Notes: generated from the letters alone by a model not told the origin. A DNA stretch of 64,000 nucleotides from CAWUEX02 sp963921305 (GCA_963921305.4 CAWUEX030000002.1:2232001-2296000); one strand, 5' to 3'. Positions 1 to 8,124 are shown, counted from the stretch's first letter. Program-made: numbers and translations.

Positions 1-1549
1 GTCCCCAGTGGGACAGGAAACTTTTCGCTTCTTGTGGCCGAACAATACGCGTGCCCGGCGGCGCCGGAGGGGCCATATCGAACTCGGCCACCACCATGCC
101 AGGCAGATCGCCCGCGGCCACTTGTTCCGCTTCGGCGACGAGGGCTTTGTAGGCCGCGCTGCCCATGCCGTCTTCAAGACGGTCGGCCGCATCGCGCGTC
201 GGCGCCAGGTAGACCATGCCCTTCACGCGCGGGTCTTCGGTCTCGGCCATGTAATAGGTGATGCGGATGCCGCCCCAGCTGTGTCCGACCATGACAACCG
301 ATTCATACCCTTGATCGCCCAGCCAGGCAGACCACGCCGCGAAGTCCGGAACCTCTTGTTCCAAGGTTGTTAGGTACATGTTGGGTCCACTGCCCGCGGT
401 CTGCGGGGCGAGGCAGCTGTGTCCGTTTTGGGCGAGGCGGACACACAGCCAGTGATTGGAGCTCCACATGATGTCGCCGCCATAGCCATAGACGACCATG
501 AATGCCGTCTTGCCCGCGCCTGACCCATCGGCGGGGGTGTAGTACACGGCAGGTCGTTCGCGCCCTTGCGCGGTGTTGGTATCGACAAAGGTGGTGGTTA
601 CCGCAGGGCGCGGACCCAGACCGATCTCGGCCAGCCAATCGGAGGTGTCTTGCGACGCGTCCGCGCGCGCGCCTTCGAACACGTGGTTGATGCCGCCCTC
701 GTACCAGCGCAGATCGACGCGCGGCGCATTCACGGCGCTGGCTTTCAGCGCTTCCATGTAGGGATAGGTGACGAAGGTGTCCTCGTCCCCGGACAATAAC
801 AGCTGTGGAACCTTGAGGCTGCCAAACGCGACTGTATTGCGCGTCATCGCTGCCGGGCCCCACCAGTTCAACCAATTGCGTGCGGTTTGCAGCGAGCGGC
901 TTTGGCCGCCCGGGGGAGCTGGTGGAGACGGCTCATAAACTTCGAAGATGTATTCGCCGCCGCGTCCCTCGGCCACCATCGTCGACGTGCGCTCGACCAC
1001 ATCCAAATACCGTTCACGGCCCATGTTGGCCTGCATCCAGTCCGGCAGATTCCGGGTCGGGGCGTAATGCACCATCGCTTTCACACGGTTGTCTTGGGTG
1101 TCTGCCATGTAGCGGCTGATGCGGATCGACCCCAAGCTGTGCCCGGCGAGGATGATGTTCTGTGCGCCCAGCTGCGCCAAAAAGTCGACGGCGGCTTTGA
1201 CATCTAGGGTCGCCGTTTCAAATGGCTGGGTACGGTAGGTTCCGGCATCGCGGCCGGAGGAATGGCGGGAGAGGGGGCTCACGGTCGTATACCCGAGGTT
1301 CGCCAAGTGCGCGGCAGCCCAGCGTGGGGCGCAGCAGCCGCGCGCCGGATGTCCGCCGGGCCCGCCGTGATGGACCACCACGCCAGGGTTATGGGTGTTC
1401 ATACCCGCCGCCGGATGCATCAGGATCGCCGGGATCCGTGCGCCGTCGTCGGTCAGCAGCGTGATGACGTTTTGGGTGATATCTTGAGCGGTCGCTGGGG
1501 CTGCCCAAACAGCCGCGCCAGCCACCAAAGCAAAGAAGCGTGCGATCAT
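1..1549 (-). CDS. Secreted tandem-duplicated alpha/beta hydrolase (3' end outside window)
   Basis: The frame is open from an ATG at 1549 to the left edge, giving 516 residues with no stop, so the C-terminus is missing. Residues 1-22 form a signal peptide (hydrophobic FFALVAGAAVWA, then ATAQ), so the product should be periplasmic or secreted. Two alpha/beta-hydrolase units follow. Unit 1 (about 25-315) has an oxyanion-type HHGGPGG segment (60-66), nucleophile elbow GHSLG (Ser138), an acidic GDEDTF turn (about 254-259) and a likely catalytic His289 in GINHVFEG. Unit 2 (about 325 onward) has GHSWGG (Ser424). Matching stretches (SIRISRYMADTQDNRVKAMV and GIRITYYMAETEDPRVKGMV; APTRN and APTRD; PSPPAPPG and MAPPAPPG) show an internal duplication. 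Substrate is unknown; esterase- or dienelactone hydrolase-like activity is plausible. Confidence 0.85.
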   Translation of the reverse strand, partial: MIARFFALVAGAAVWAAPATAQDITQNVITLLTDDGARIPAILMHPAAGMNTHNPGVVVHHGGPGGHPARGCCAPRWAAAHLANLGYTTVSPLSRHSSGRDAGTYRTQPFETATLDVKAAVDFLAQLGAQNIILAGHSLGSIRISRYMADTQDNRVKAMVHYAPTRNLPDWMQANMGRERYLDVVERTSTMVAEGRGGEYIFEVYEPSPPAPPGGQSRSLQTARNWLNWWGPAAMTRNTVAFGSLKVPQLLLSGDEDTFVTYPYMEALKASAVNAPRVDLRWYEGGINHVFEGARADASQDTSDWLAEIGLGPRPAVTTTFVDTNTAQGRERPAVYYTPADGSGAGKTAFMVVYGYGGDIMWSSNHWLCVRLAQNGHSCLAPQTAGSGPNMYLTTLEQEVPDFAAWSAWLGDQGYESVVMVGHSWGGIRITYYMAETEDPRVKGMVYLAPTRDAADRLEDGMGSAAYKALVAEAEQVAAGDLPGMVVAEFDMAPPAPPGTRIVRPQEAKSFLSHWG

Positions 1550-1700
1550 GGTTGTCCCTCCCTGTCGTGACTTCAGTCTAGGCCCGACCCCCGCCTTGAC
1601 GCCAACCCATCCGGCCCTTAATCACGGCAAAAGCCACGGCGCGAGCGCCGCTAACAGATATCGTGATCGCCGTTGACACATATATCGAGGGGGAGACGCC

Positions 1701-2585
1701 ATGGGTGATCGCATTGGCGCTATCGACATTGTCGTTAACATCCGCACGCCGCGGGAGTTCGAGGAAGGCCGCATCGCGTCGGACTCCACCTTCCAGGAGA
1801 AGGTGCGCCAGGACGGCTCCATCCGCCAGGGCGTAGAGATCGAGGACTACATCAAAATGATGGACGAGGCGGGCATCGACCGCTCGTTCCTCATTGCCGT
1901 GCGCTGCGGTGACATGAACGTCAAAGGCTCCACCGAAATTCCCTATGAGCGCATCGCCGAGGTGTGTGCCAAACACCCGGACCGGTTCTCTGGTTTGGCG
2001 GGAATCGATACCACCCGCGGCATGGCGCAAATCTACGAGCTGGAAAAAGCCGTGAAAGAGTACGGTTTCGTCGGCGCCCACTGGTATCCTCACTGGTTCG
2101 GCATCGCGCCGGATCAGCCGCAAATCTATCCGGTCTACGCCAAGTGCTGCGAACTCGATATTCCGATTATGATGCAGGTCGGCCAGAACCTCATTTATTC
2201 GAAAGAGCGCCGGTTGCCGTCGGTGGGCCGCCCCATTTGCCTCGATCAGGTCGCCATCGATTTTCCCGAGCTCAAGCTTATCGGTATTCATCTCGGCACG
2301 CCGTGGGCCGACGAAATGATCGCCATGTGCTGGAAGCACGAGAACGTCTACATGGCCGGCGATGCCTATGCGCCCAAGTACTGGCCGCCGTCGGTGGTGC
2401 ACTACGCCAACACTTACGGGCAGGATAAGTTTCTCTTCGGCACGGATTTTCCCGTGGTCGATCCGCGCCGGGCCATCAAGGAAGTCGACGAGCACAACTT
2501 CCGCGATAACCCAAAGAAGAAACTCCTGCGCAACACTGCCATTCGGCTGTTCAATCTTCCGGACAAACCCGCCGATTTGTCCTAG
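1701..2585 (+). CDS. Amidohydrolase-2 family TIM-barrel protein lacking the N-terminal HxH
   Basis: This 294-residue protein has the ACMSD-like amidohydrolase layout: N-terminal beta strand, central GFVGAHWYPHW, IGIHLGTPWADE (metal-ligand-type His) and FGTDFPV (catalytic-type Asp) near the C-terminus. Such enzymes usually hydrolyse or decarboxylate small carboxylic acids. The opening motif, normally DxHxH, reads DIVVN here (residues 9-13), so both N-terminal metal His are absent and a canonical binuclear site is unlikely. The start is an ATG preceded by GGGGGAGAC. A 7-bp inverted repeat (GGACAAA / TTTGTCC, 2561-2582) abuts the stop but has no T-run. It stands alone between genes of other pathways, so the substrate cannot be inferred. 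Confidence 0.8.
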   Translation: MGDRIGAIDIVVNIRTPREFEEGRIASDSTFQEKVRQDGSIRQGVEIEDYIKMMDEAGIDRSFLIAVRCGDMNVKGSTEIPYERIAEVCAKHPDRFSGLAGIDTTRGMAQIYELEKAVKEYGFVGAHWYPHWFGIAPDQPQIYPVYAKCCELDIPIMMQVGQNLIYSKERRLPSVGRPICLDQVAIDFPELKLIGIHLGTPWADEMIAMCWKHENVYMAGDAYAPKYWPPSVVHYANTYGQDKFLFGTDFPVVDPRRAIKEVDEHNFRDNPKKKLLRNTAIRLFNLPDKPADLS

Positions 2586-2727
2586 GGCGCGGCGAACTTA
2601 TAATTGAATATTGCTGATTGATTAATGCGGCCTGTCGCTTGCCGCTGTTTAAGCCCGGTGTTACAGAAGACTTGATACAATTACAAAGGCGGCCCGCTCA
2701 TGGGCGAACCTTTCAACGGGCAGAACA

Positions 2728-3084
2728 ATGATTCCGACCAAGCTGGCCAACACCATGACACAGGCGCTGGACGCCCTGGATGCCAAGAGTCCGCCGGATA
2801 TCGTCGCCGATGCGGCGGCCCGCGTGCGCCGCGTGGCCACCACCTACGCCGCCGATGAAACCTCGTTCAATCCGGTCGACTTCACCGAGAGCGATCTCAG
2901 CGAAGCCACCAAGGTGTTCGAGGCGGCGGCCCGCAAGCAGATCAACGGGTTCGACGGCGCCATCGAGGGCTTTTTGGGCGAGTTCCGGGACGCGATGAAT
3001 AAGGCCGAAGGCCAGAAAGACCGCATCAAAGCTCGGGTGACATTGGTGGTGCAGGAAATTGCAACTGCTGCGAAGCGCCTCTAA
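2728..3084 (+). CDS. Small helical protein of unknown function
   Basis: This 118-residue protein is acidic in the middle and predicted mostly helical, with no signal peptide or membrane segment. Its Ala/Lys/Glu-rich pattern in the last 60 residues resembles phasin-like or coiled-coil small proteins, but no diagnostic motif is visible and I do not recognise the family. The ATG is preceded by a purine-rich stretch (GGGCAGAAC). Codon usage matches the neighbours and the frame is clean, which supports a real gene. It lies in an otherwise AT-rich gap between the amidohydrolase and the Cas2/SinR-like gene. Confidence 0.6.
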   Translation: MIPTKLANTMTQALDALDAKSPPDIVADAAARVRRVATTYAADETSFNPVDFTESDLSEATKVFEAAARKQINGFDGAIEGFLGEFRDAMNKAEGQKDRIKARVTLVVQEIATAAKRL

Positions 3085-3233
3085 GTATTATATCACGTAA
3101 AAATTGAATATTTCTTGATCTCGTTTTTTACGGGTTTCGTTCCGGCTATTTACAGTTTATTTGCCCTTATCCCACACAGTCAGGGATTGGGGAGTCCCAA
3201 TGGGTAAAAACGTTCTAGGACCGGAGACGCCAA

Positions 3234-3527
3234 ATGGCCAAGAACCGTAATATCTTCATCGCCTTTTGGCAGTTGCGTCCCGAAAAGGGCGAAGACAGGC
3301 CGCGCGAAGCCATCGAAGAGTTTGGCGCGCCGTGGGCCAAGATCGCGCCGGGCATCTACTACCTGCATTGCGACTATGATGCCGAATACGTTGGCAACAA
3401 AATTTGGGCGGCGTTGAACATGGACGACAAGATGGTCGTGCTTGATACCACCAACAACGATGCGCGGTGGTTCAACGTCAAACCGGATGTCTCCCAGTTT
3501 CTCATCGACAACTGGCACACCGAGTAA
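3234..3527 (+). CDS. Small Cas2/SinR-like ferredoxin-fold protein (tentative)
   Basis: This 97-residue protein has a start preceded by GGAGACGCCAA. Its pattern of an initial beta strand (IFIAFWQL), a helix with a W near residue 34, strands IYYLHC and KMVVL, and a terminal FLIDNW resembles the small stand-alone SinR/Cas2-like family. Those proteins follow an early beta strand, ...W..L.....t..v.d.l...D.D.llV... plan and often end in WL. No cas genes or CRISPR repeats are nearby, so an adaptation role is not implied. A small perfect hairpin (ATTGGG GAGT CCCAAT, 3186-3201) lies 32 bp upstream. Family membership is from remembered pattern only; function is unknown. Confidence 0.55.
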   Translation: MAKNRNIFIAFWQLRPEKGEDRPREAIEEFGAPWAKIAPGIYYLHCDYDAEYVGNKIWAALNMDDKMVVLDTTNNDARWFNVKPDVSQFLIDNWHTE

Positions 3528-3566
3528 AACGCAGTATAGGTGTCCGGGCTCACTTGACCTGGGTGG

Positions 3567-4397
3567 TCAATTCATACTGGACATAAGTTTGTTTAGTTCT
3601 GAACCGCTTGCGGCGTGACCGAGACTTTCAAACGTTCCTTCATTCGCGATTTCGAGTGCAGCCGTCATAAAACCACCCCACGCGCAGCGCGCCAACGCGC
3701 CACCCACACTTATCCGCCGCACACCGAGTGCAGCCAGACTGGCTGCCGTAAATCCCGGTTTCCCGACCAGCACGTTCACAGGCTTCGGCGCAACAGCCTT
3801 TACGACCGCCTTGATTTGATCTTCCGTTGTCAGACCCGGTGCGTATAGGCAGTCGGCACCCTCATCCGCGAAAGCGGAGAGGCGGCGCAGCACATCATCT
3901 AAGTCCGGAGCATCGGCGATGAATCCATCGGCCCGCCCGATCAGCAGCACGCCACCACCATCAGCATCGATCGCCTTGCGAGCCGCCCGTACGCGGGCGA
4001 CACTTTCGTCGAAACTGCGCACCGTGCGGACCGGTTCCGTCCGTGTATCCTCAATCGAAAGTCCAGCGACGCCTGTTTCGCAAGCGCGACGTACATTGAT
4101 CATCAATCCCTCTATGTCCTCCGCGTGCCCGTCCTCGAAATCTGCGCTTACTGGCACATTTACCGCCTGTACCATGGTTGCGAGGTTAGTGAGGACGCTG
4201 TCGACATCGAGGTATTCGTCGGCGCGCCCAGCGCTCCATGCTGAACCAGAGCTCGTCGTCGCAACAGCCTTGAAGCCGAGATGAGCAAGGTACCGCGCGC
4301 TACCCACATCCCAAGGGTTGGGAATAACAAAGCAGCCAGTGCGATGCAGATCTCTGAAAGACTGCCGTTTGGCTTCCGTCAGTTTCGTTTTCGTCAT
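3567..4397 (-). CDS. PEP mutase / isocitrate lyase family enzyme
   Basis: This 276-residue TIM-barrel protein belongs to the ICL/PEPM superfamily (oxaloacetate decarboxylase or 2-methylisocitrate-lyase-like), which breaks or forms C-C or C-P bonds in 2-oxo acids with Mg2+. It shows FVIPNPWDVGSARYL near the N-terminus, the acidic metal-binding segment VSADFEDGH, then GLSIEDT and LIGRADGF. The classical lyase loop KKCGH is not present, so this is one of the shorter, broad-specificity members rather than true isocitrate lyase. The start is the ATG at 4397 with GGGAGA seven bases upstream; an in-frame upstream start (4451) lacks a ribosome site. It is monocistronic and convergent with the gene to its left. 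Confidence 0.85.
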   Translation of the reverse strand: MTKTKLTEAKRQSFRDLHRTGCFVIPNPWDVGSARYLAHLGFKAVATTSSGSAWSAGRADEYLDVDSVLTNLATMVQAVNVPVSADFEDGHAEDIEGLMINVRRACETGVAGLSIEDTRTEPVRTVRSFDESVARVRAARKAIDADGGGVLLIGRADGFIADAPDLDDVLRRLSAFADEGADCLYAPGLTTEDQIKAVVKAVAPKPVNVLVGKPGFTAASLAALGVRRISVGGALARCAWGGFMTAALEIANEGTFESLGHAASGSELNKLMSSMN

Positions 4398-4647
4398 CCC
4401 AACTATCTCCCAGCCTTGTTTACTCCAATTTTCGAGCTGCCGAGATTCCAATACTCCGCTGGAGAGGCACGAAAAGGAGAAGCCGCAATGATCTCAATAT
4501 CCGGTTCAATATCCTAGGAAATTGGGGTCACTTCTGCGTCCCCAAGCGCCCTTGACGTTGGTCAAAGACGCCGCCGCTTTGTCCCCTTTAGGTTCTGAAC
4601 TACCATAGAACCACACACCTGTGCGGTCTGTGAGTTGGGGGGAAGCC

Positions 4648-6171
4648 ATGTTCGAGACCGTTGCCGCAAGCCAAACGCTCGACCCGGCTGAATTTGACGC
4701 TGAAGCTGATGACCGTCGCATCCGTCTGGTCGGGCTGCAGCAGCGTCTGCGCGCCGATCCGTGTCCTGTGATCATGCAGTTCGCCGGCATCAAAGGGGCG
4801 GGCCGGTTGCAGGTCGCCAACACCCTCACCCATTGGATGGACCCACGCTGGATGCGGGTTCACGCGTTCCGCGATCCCACTGACGAAGAACGCGAACGCC
4901 CGCCCTATTACCGCTATTGGCAGTCGCTTGTTCCTGCCGGCAGCATCGGGTTGTACTTCCATGCCTGGTGGGATGCCGTTCTGCAGAAACGTGTGGCCGG
5001 ATTATTGTCCGAAGATGCGTTTGCCGCGGCGCTTAACCGGGTCGACAGTTTCGAGAGCGCGCTGGCGGCCGATGGCGCTCTGATTTTCAAAACCTGGTTA
5101 CATATTTCCAAAGAGCGCCAGCTTGAACGCCTCGAGGCCATCGAGAGCGACCCGATGGAAAACTGGCGGGTTGATGCCCGCGACTGGCGCAAGGTCGACG
5201 AATACGACGACTATATCGCCGCAGCCGAGGTCGGACTGCGCGCCACGTCAAGTGAAGCTTCGCCCTGGCATCTCATCGAGGGCTCAGACCACTGCCACCG
5301 CACCGCGGCCTGTGTCGATCTGTTTGCCGATGCCCTGGAAGAGCATCTCGATGCCCGGGCCGCGGCGCAAAAGAAAGGCGCCAAAAAATCCGCAGCCGCG
5401 CCGCCGCCCAAGCTGAAAAAGAATCAGGTGTCGGTGCTGTCACAGCTCGATATGTCGGCGTCCGTCAAAAAAGACCTATTCGCGGAAACCACTAAAGTGC
5501 AAGAAGCGCGGTTGTCGGTTTTGCAGGCCGAGGCCCGCGCCGCCGGTATTCCCAGTGTGCTGGTGTTCGAGGGCTGGGACGCGGCGGGCAAGGGCGGCAC
5601 TATCCGTCATCTCACCCACGGGCTCGACCTGCGTGATTACCGCGTCGTGCCGATCGCCGCACCGACCGACGAAGAACGCGCCCACCACTACCTGTGGCGC
5701 TTTTGGCGCCGGCTTGGCCGGGCCGGCACCATCACCGTGTTCGACCGCTCCTGGTATGGCCGGGTGCTGGTGGAGTGGATTGAAAGCTTTATCGGGCCTG
5801 AGGCGCTGCACCGCTCCTATGGCGAGATCAACGACTTCGAGCAACAGCTCACCGACCACGGCGCTGTGGTTCTGAAATTCTGGCTTCACGTTACGCCCGA
5901 GGAACAACTCAAGCGGTTCAAGAAGCGCGCCAAGGTGCCTTACAAGCAGTGGAAACTGACCGACGAGGATTGGCGCAACCGCGACAAATGGGACCTCTAC
6001 GAAGCCGCCGTGCACACCATGGTGGAGCGCACGTCCACGTCGGATGCGCCGTGGCATCTGATTCCCGCCAACTCGAAGCGCTATGCGCGGCTGCGCTGCG
6101 TCGATCTCTACATCGAGGCGCTGGAAAAACGCCTCGAAACGGACCGCCGGCAAGACCGGGTTAAAAAGTAA
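4648..6171 (+). CDS. pap: Polyphosphate:AMP phosphotransferase (two-domain PPK2)
   Basis: This 507-residue protein has two PPK2 domains, the arrangement of class II PPK2/PAP enzymes that phosphorylate AMP to ADP with polyphosphate. The C-terminal domain (about 275-500) carries the Walker A-like GWDAAGKGG, the lid-region DRSWYGR and the downstream EINDFE and KFWLH motifs, so it should be the catalytic half. The N-terminal domain (about 15-240) keeps the fold pattern but has AGIKGAGR in place of Walker A and lacks DRSWYGR, as in known two-domain members with an inactive first half. An Ala/Lys/Pro-rich linker separates them. The start is the ATG at 4648 after GGGGGAA. Cytoplasmic. Confidence 0.93.
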   Translation: MFETVAASQTLDPAEFDAEADDRRIRLVGLQQRLRADPCPVIMQFAGIKGAGRLQVANTLTHWMDPRWMRVHAFRDPTDEERERPPYYRYWQSLVPAGSIGLYFHAWWDAVLQKRVAGLLSEDAFAAALNRVDSFESALAADGALIFKTWLHISKERQLERLEAIESDPMENWRVDARDWRKVDEYDDYIAAAEVGLRATSSEASPWHLIEGSDHCHRTAACVDLFADALEEHLDARAAAQKKGAKKSAAAPPPKLKKNQVSVLSQLDMSASVKKDLFAETTKVQEARLSVLQAEARAAGIPSVLVFEGWDAAGKGGTIRHLTHGLDLRDYRVVPIAAPTDEERAHHYLWRFWRRLGRAGTITVFDRSWYGRVLVEWIESFIGPEALHRSYGEINDFEQQLTDHGAVVLKFWLHVTPEEQLKRFKKRAKVPYKQWKLTDEDWRNRDKWDLYEAAVHTMVERTSTSDAPWHLIPANSKRYARLRCVDLYIEALEKRLETDRRQDRVKK

Positions 6172-6187
6172 CTTTGGCAAACCCGGT
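6155..6187. terminator. Possible hairpin between convergent genes
   Basis: ACCGGGTT (6155-6162) pairs with AACCCGGT (6180-6187) across a 17-nt loop. It covers the stop of the polyphosphate enzyme and sits at the stop of the convergent small membrane gene. There is no real T-run, so termination is a guess. Confidence 0.3.
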
Positions 6188-6430
6188 TTAGGTCTCAGAT
6201 TGCGCCCGCGTGCGCGTCCACACCAACGCGGGCAGGATGAGGCCCACAACACCTGCCTGCGCTGCCAGAGCGTGCACAAATCTCGCCGCAGGTGCACCCA
6301 GCAAGCCGGCGGCGACAGTGTTGTAGCCCCAAAGCAGCAAAATAGTGCCGGCCAAAAAAGCGACAGTTATGACCGCGATCTGCCGCAAGCGTCCCCGATG
6401 CTCGGAAGAGTGAAAAGAAGAATGCGTCAT
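6188..6430 (-). CDS. Small two-helix membrane protein, last gene of the MarR operon
   Basis: This 80-residue protein has two hydrophobic segments (about 18-38 and 48-68) with short charged ends, so it is predicted to be an inner-membrane hairpin. I do not recognise a family. Its ATG overlaps the TGA of the upstream MarR gene by four bases (ATGA), so it is almost certainly translationally coupled as the third gene of the desaturase-MarR operon. It may act with the membrane-bound desaturase; this is inferred from context only. Confidence 0.7.
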   Translation of the reverse strand: MTHSSFHSSEHRGRLRQIAVITVAFLAGTILLLWGYNTVAAGLLGAPAARFVHALAAQAGVVGLILPALVWTRTRAQSET

Positions 6431-6882
6431 GATGGTTCTCCAAGTTGTAGGTGAGTTTCGAGAAGAGTGTTGAGGTGGGACAGAGTCTTGAGGGTCACTT
6501 CAAGGTCGTGCTGCGGGATTTGCTCGGCCAGATCGGTCAACACGCTGGCTTCACGGGCGCGCATGTCCGCAAATGTTCGTTCACCCTTGGCTGACAGCTG
6601 GACCAAATTTGATCTTTTGTGGGCGGGGTTGTTCTTAAACCTAACCAGACTATCTTCGGCGAGCTGGTCGGCTAAAGTTTGGATGTGCTGCCGCGTCACG
6701 TGTTTACGCCGGGCGATATCTGGCACCGTTTGCGCCCCGTGATCCGCCAGGCTTTCCATCACCGCACGCATCGCCGAGGTCACGCCGATGGTTTCGTGTA
6801 GGACGTCGCCGGTGTTTTTCAGAAGGTGAAAGCCTGCCCGGATGGCGCGGATGATGGCGTAAAGTGTCTTGGGCTGTCCCAT
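6427..6882 (-). CDS. MarR family transcriptional regulator
   Basis: This 151-residue winged-helix regulator has the recognition-helix region VPDIARRKHVTRQHIQTLADQL and a wing with KNNPAHKRSNLVQLSAKGE, the typical MarR signature. The start is the ATG at 6882, which overlaps the TGA of the upstream desaturase gene (TGATG). A longer reading to 7059 lies inside that gene and is not used. It probably represses its own operon by binding the two inverted repeats at 7750-7792, because MarR proteins commonly bind 16-20-bp palindromes next to their operon promoter. The ligand is unknown. Confidence 0.9.
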   Translation of the reverse strand: MGQPKTLYAIIRAIRAGFHLLKNTGDVLHETIGVTSAMRAVMESLADHGAQTVPDIARRKHVTRQHIQTLADQLAEDSLVRFKNNPAHKRSNLVQLSAKGERTFADMRAREASVLTDLAEQIPQHDLEVTLKTLSHLNTLLETHLQLGEPS

Positions 6883-7730
6883 CAGCCGGCCTCCTCCGCG
6901 CGTGCGGCGTTCGAGGCGGCGACTCCGGTCACCGGCAACATCAACAACCGTCCGAGATGATCGGTGTCCCGTCGCCAGGCAGCCCCGTCGAGCCCCAGGT
7001 CCACCGGTATGTCGCCGTCGCGGGCCGCTACCCGATACGTGCCAAAGGCACGGTCCCATAGCGATAGTGTGGCGCCGTAATTGCTGTCGGTCTCCGGTTG
7101 CCAGGACGAATGGTGAATGCGGTGCATCGCCGGGGTGACCAAAATCAAGCGCAGTGTCCGGTCCAGCCAGCGCGGCATCTTGATATTCGCGTGGGTGAAC
7201 ACGGCCATACCGGCGTCGGCGATCTCATACAGCAGCACCGCAACCACCGGGATGCCGAAGGCCACGATACACGGCAGGAGGAGTGCCGCCGAAATCACAA
7301 ACTCAAGCGGATGCATGCGCACCGCTGTGGTCACGTCCAGATCGGTGTCGGTGTGATGCACCGCATGGATGCGCCACAACCAGGGAGAAGTATGGAAGGC
7401 CACGTGAATCAAATACGACAGCAACGTGCGTACCAACACGCCAACAGCGATGAGCACGGCAGCGGGTGCGGCGACGTGATTAAGCAGCCCGACGTTCTTT
7501 GCAGCCGCATAATCGGCGGCCATGATCGCGCTCACGGGCAGCGCGCCCAACGTGATGACGCACAGCGCCGTCAGCAGCCCGTTGGTCAACCAGCGGCGGC
7601 CTCGCCGGGCCTTGTGCACCTGCAGGCGCAGTTCTGCCAAGCCCAACACTGCGAACAAGCCGAAGAACGCGGCGTACTGCAGGGCCTCAGCGTTTTGCCG
7701 GAGCGCCGTTTCGAAAAGGGTGACATCCAT
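6882..7730 (-). CDS. Sterol desaturase / fatty acid hydroxylase family membrane enzyme
   Basis: This 282-residue integral membrane protein has four to five hydrophobic segments and the di-iron histidine boxes HVAFH (about 114), HAVHH (about 127) and HRIHH (about 206), diagnostic of the FA_hydroxylase superfamily. These enzymes hydroxylate or desaturate lipids or carotenoids using O2. The start ATG follows GAGGCGAGG. It is the first gene of a three-gene operon (desaturase, MarR, small membrane protein) with overlapping ends. The operators just upstream suggest repression by the MarR protein. The lipid substrate cannot be told from sequence. Confidence 0.9.
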   Translation of the reverse strand: MDVTLFETALRQNAEALQYAAFFGLFAVLGLAELRLQVHKARRGRRWLTNGLLTALCVITLGALPVSAIMAADYAAAKNVGLLNHVAAPAAVLIAVGVLVRTLLSYLIHVAFHTSPWLWRIHAVHHTDTDLDVTTAVRMHPLEFVISAALLLPCIVAFGIPVVAVLLYEIADAGMAVFTHANIKMPRWLDRTLRLILVTPAMHRIHHSSWQPETDSNYGATLSLWDRAFGTYRVAARDGDIPVDLGLDGAAWRRDTDHLGRLLMLPVTGVAASNAARAEEAG

Positions 7731-7749
7731 GACAGGCCTCGCCTCTAAA

Positions 7750-7766
7750 TGACAATATACTTGTCA
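7750..7766. promoter_or_regulatory. MarR-type operator, proximal copy
   Basis: TGACAATATACTTGTCA is a perfect inverted repeat (TGACAA, 5-nt spacer, TTGTCA) 20 bp upstream of the desaturase start. It is nearly identical to a second copy at 7776-7792. The location in front of a MarR operon makes it a probable autoregulatory operator. Confidence 0.75.
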
Positions 7767-7775
7767 AATATAAGG

Positions 7776-7792
7776 TGACAACATACTTGTCA
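7776..7792. promoter_or_regulatory. MarR-type operator, distal copy overlapping a minus-strand -35
   Basis: TGACAACATACTTGTCA is a perfect inverted repeat with the same half-sites as 7750-7766, 26 bp centre to centre (about 2.5 helical turns). Read on the minus strand it contains TTGACA, followed by AT-rich sequence (TTATATTT), so a sigma-70-like promoter is probably embedded in the operators. Confidence 0.7.
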
Positions 7793-7818
7793 ATATAACG
7801 TTTCAGGAAAAGTGGATG

Positions 7819-8124
7819 TCAGTCCCTCGGGCGTCCGCCGGCGGCCAGTAGTGGCCCCAAAGTCTCGGTCACCGGCGGTTCTTCCAGGCAGGCCATGAAC
7901 GGTTCCCAATGATGAGACTGGCGCTCGTTGTGAAAGGCCCGTCCGGCGTCCGTGCGGTAGCTTTCCACCATCAGGTACTCACCCGGTGTTTGCGTCGCCC
8001 AGGTGGCGTAGATGATGGCGTCGGGCTCATCGGTGTGCACGGAAGCCGTGGCCTCCTGCAAAATGCGCTCGAACTCGGCTTGCATGTCCGGCTTTACTTT
8101 CATGCGGACGGTCACGGTGCTCAT
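7819..8124 (-). CDS. Antibiotic biosynthesis monooxygenase (ABM) domain protein
   Basis: This 101-residue single-domain ferredoxin-like protein has a VTVRMKVKPDMQAEFERIL start, a central PGEYLMVESYRT strand and a following HHWEPF segment. That is the pattern of the ABM/YgiN family, small dimeric proteins that act as cofactor-free monooxygenases on quinones or as heme-degrading enzymes. AGGAGACGTCC precedes the ATG. It is monocistronic, downstream of the azoreductase terminator. A role in quinone or oxidative stress alongside the nearby azoreductase is plausible but unproven. Confidence 0.8.
   Translation of the reverse strand: MSTVTVRMKVKPDMQAEFERILQEATASVHTDEPDAIIYATWATQTPGEYLMVESYRTDAGRAFHNERQSHHWEPFMACLEEPPVTETLGPLLAAGGRPRD

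Noticed and set aside
303..875. A 190-codon minus-strand frame at the left end
   Set aside because: It lies in another frame of the double hydrolase, whose own frame is uninterrupted and carries signal peptide and catalytic motifs.
1578..2495. A 305-codon minus-strand open frame opposite the amidohydrolase
   Set aside because: It is the antisense of a well-supported gene; the product has no recognisable motif and the His/Asp/Val-rich composition typical of antisense GC-rich frames.
2561..2582. Inverted repeat at the end of the amidohydrolase considered as a terminator
   Set aside because: It lies inside the coding region and no T-run follows.
3186..3201. Small hairpin upstream of the Cas2/SinR-like gene considered as a terminator or CRISPR-like repeat
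   Set aside because: Single copy, 6-bp stem, no T-run and no spaced repeats nearby, so neither is supported.
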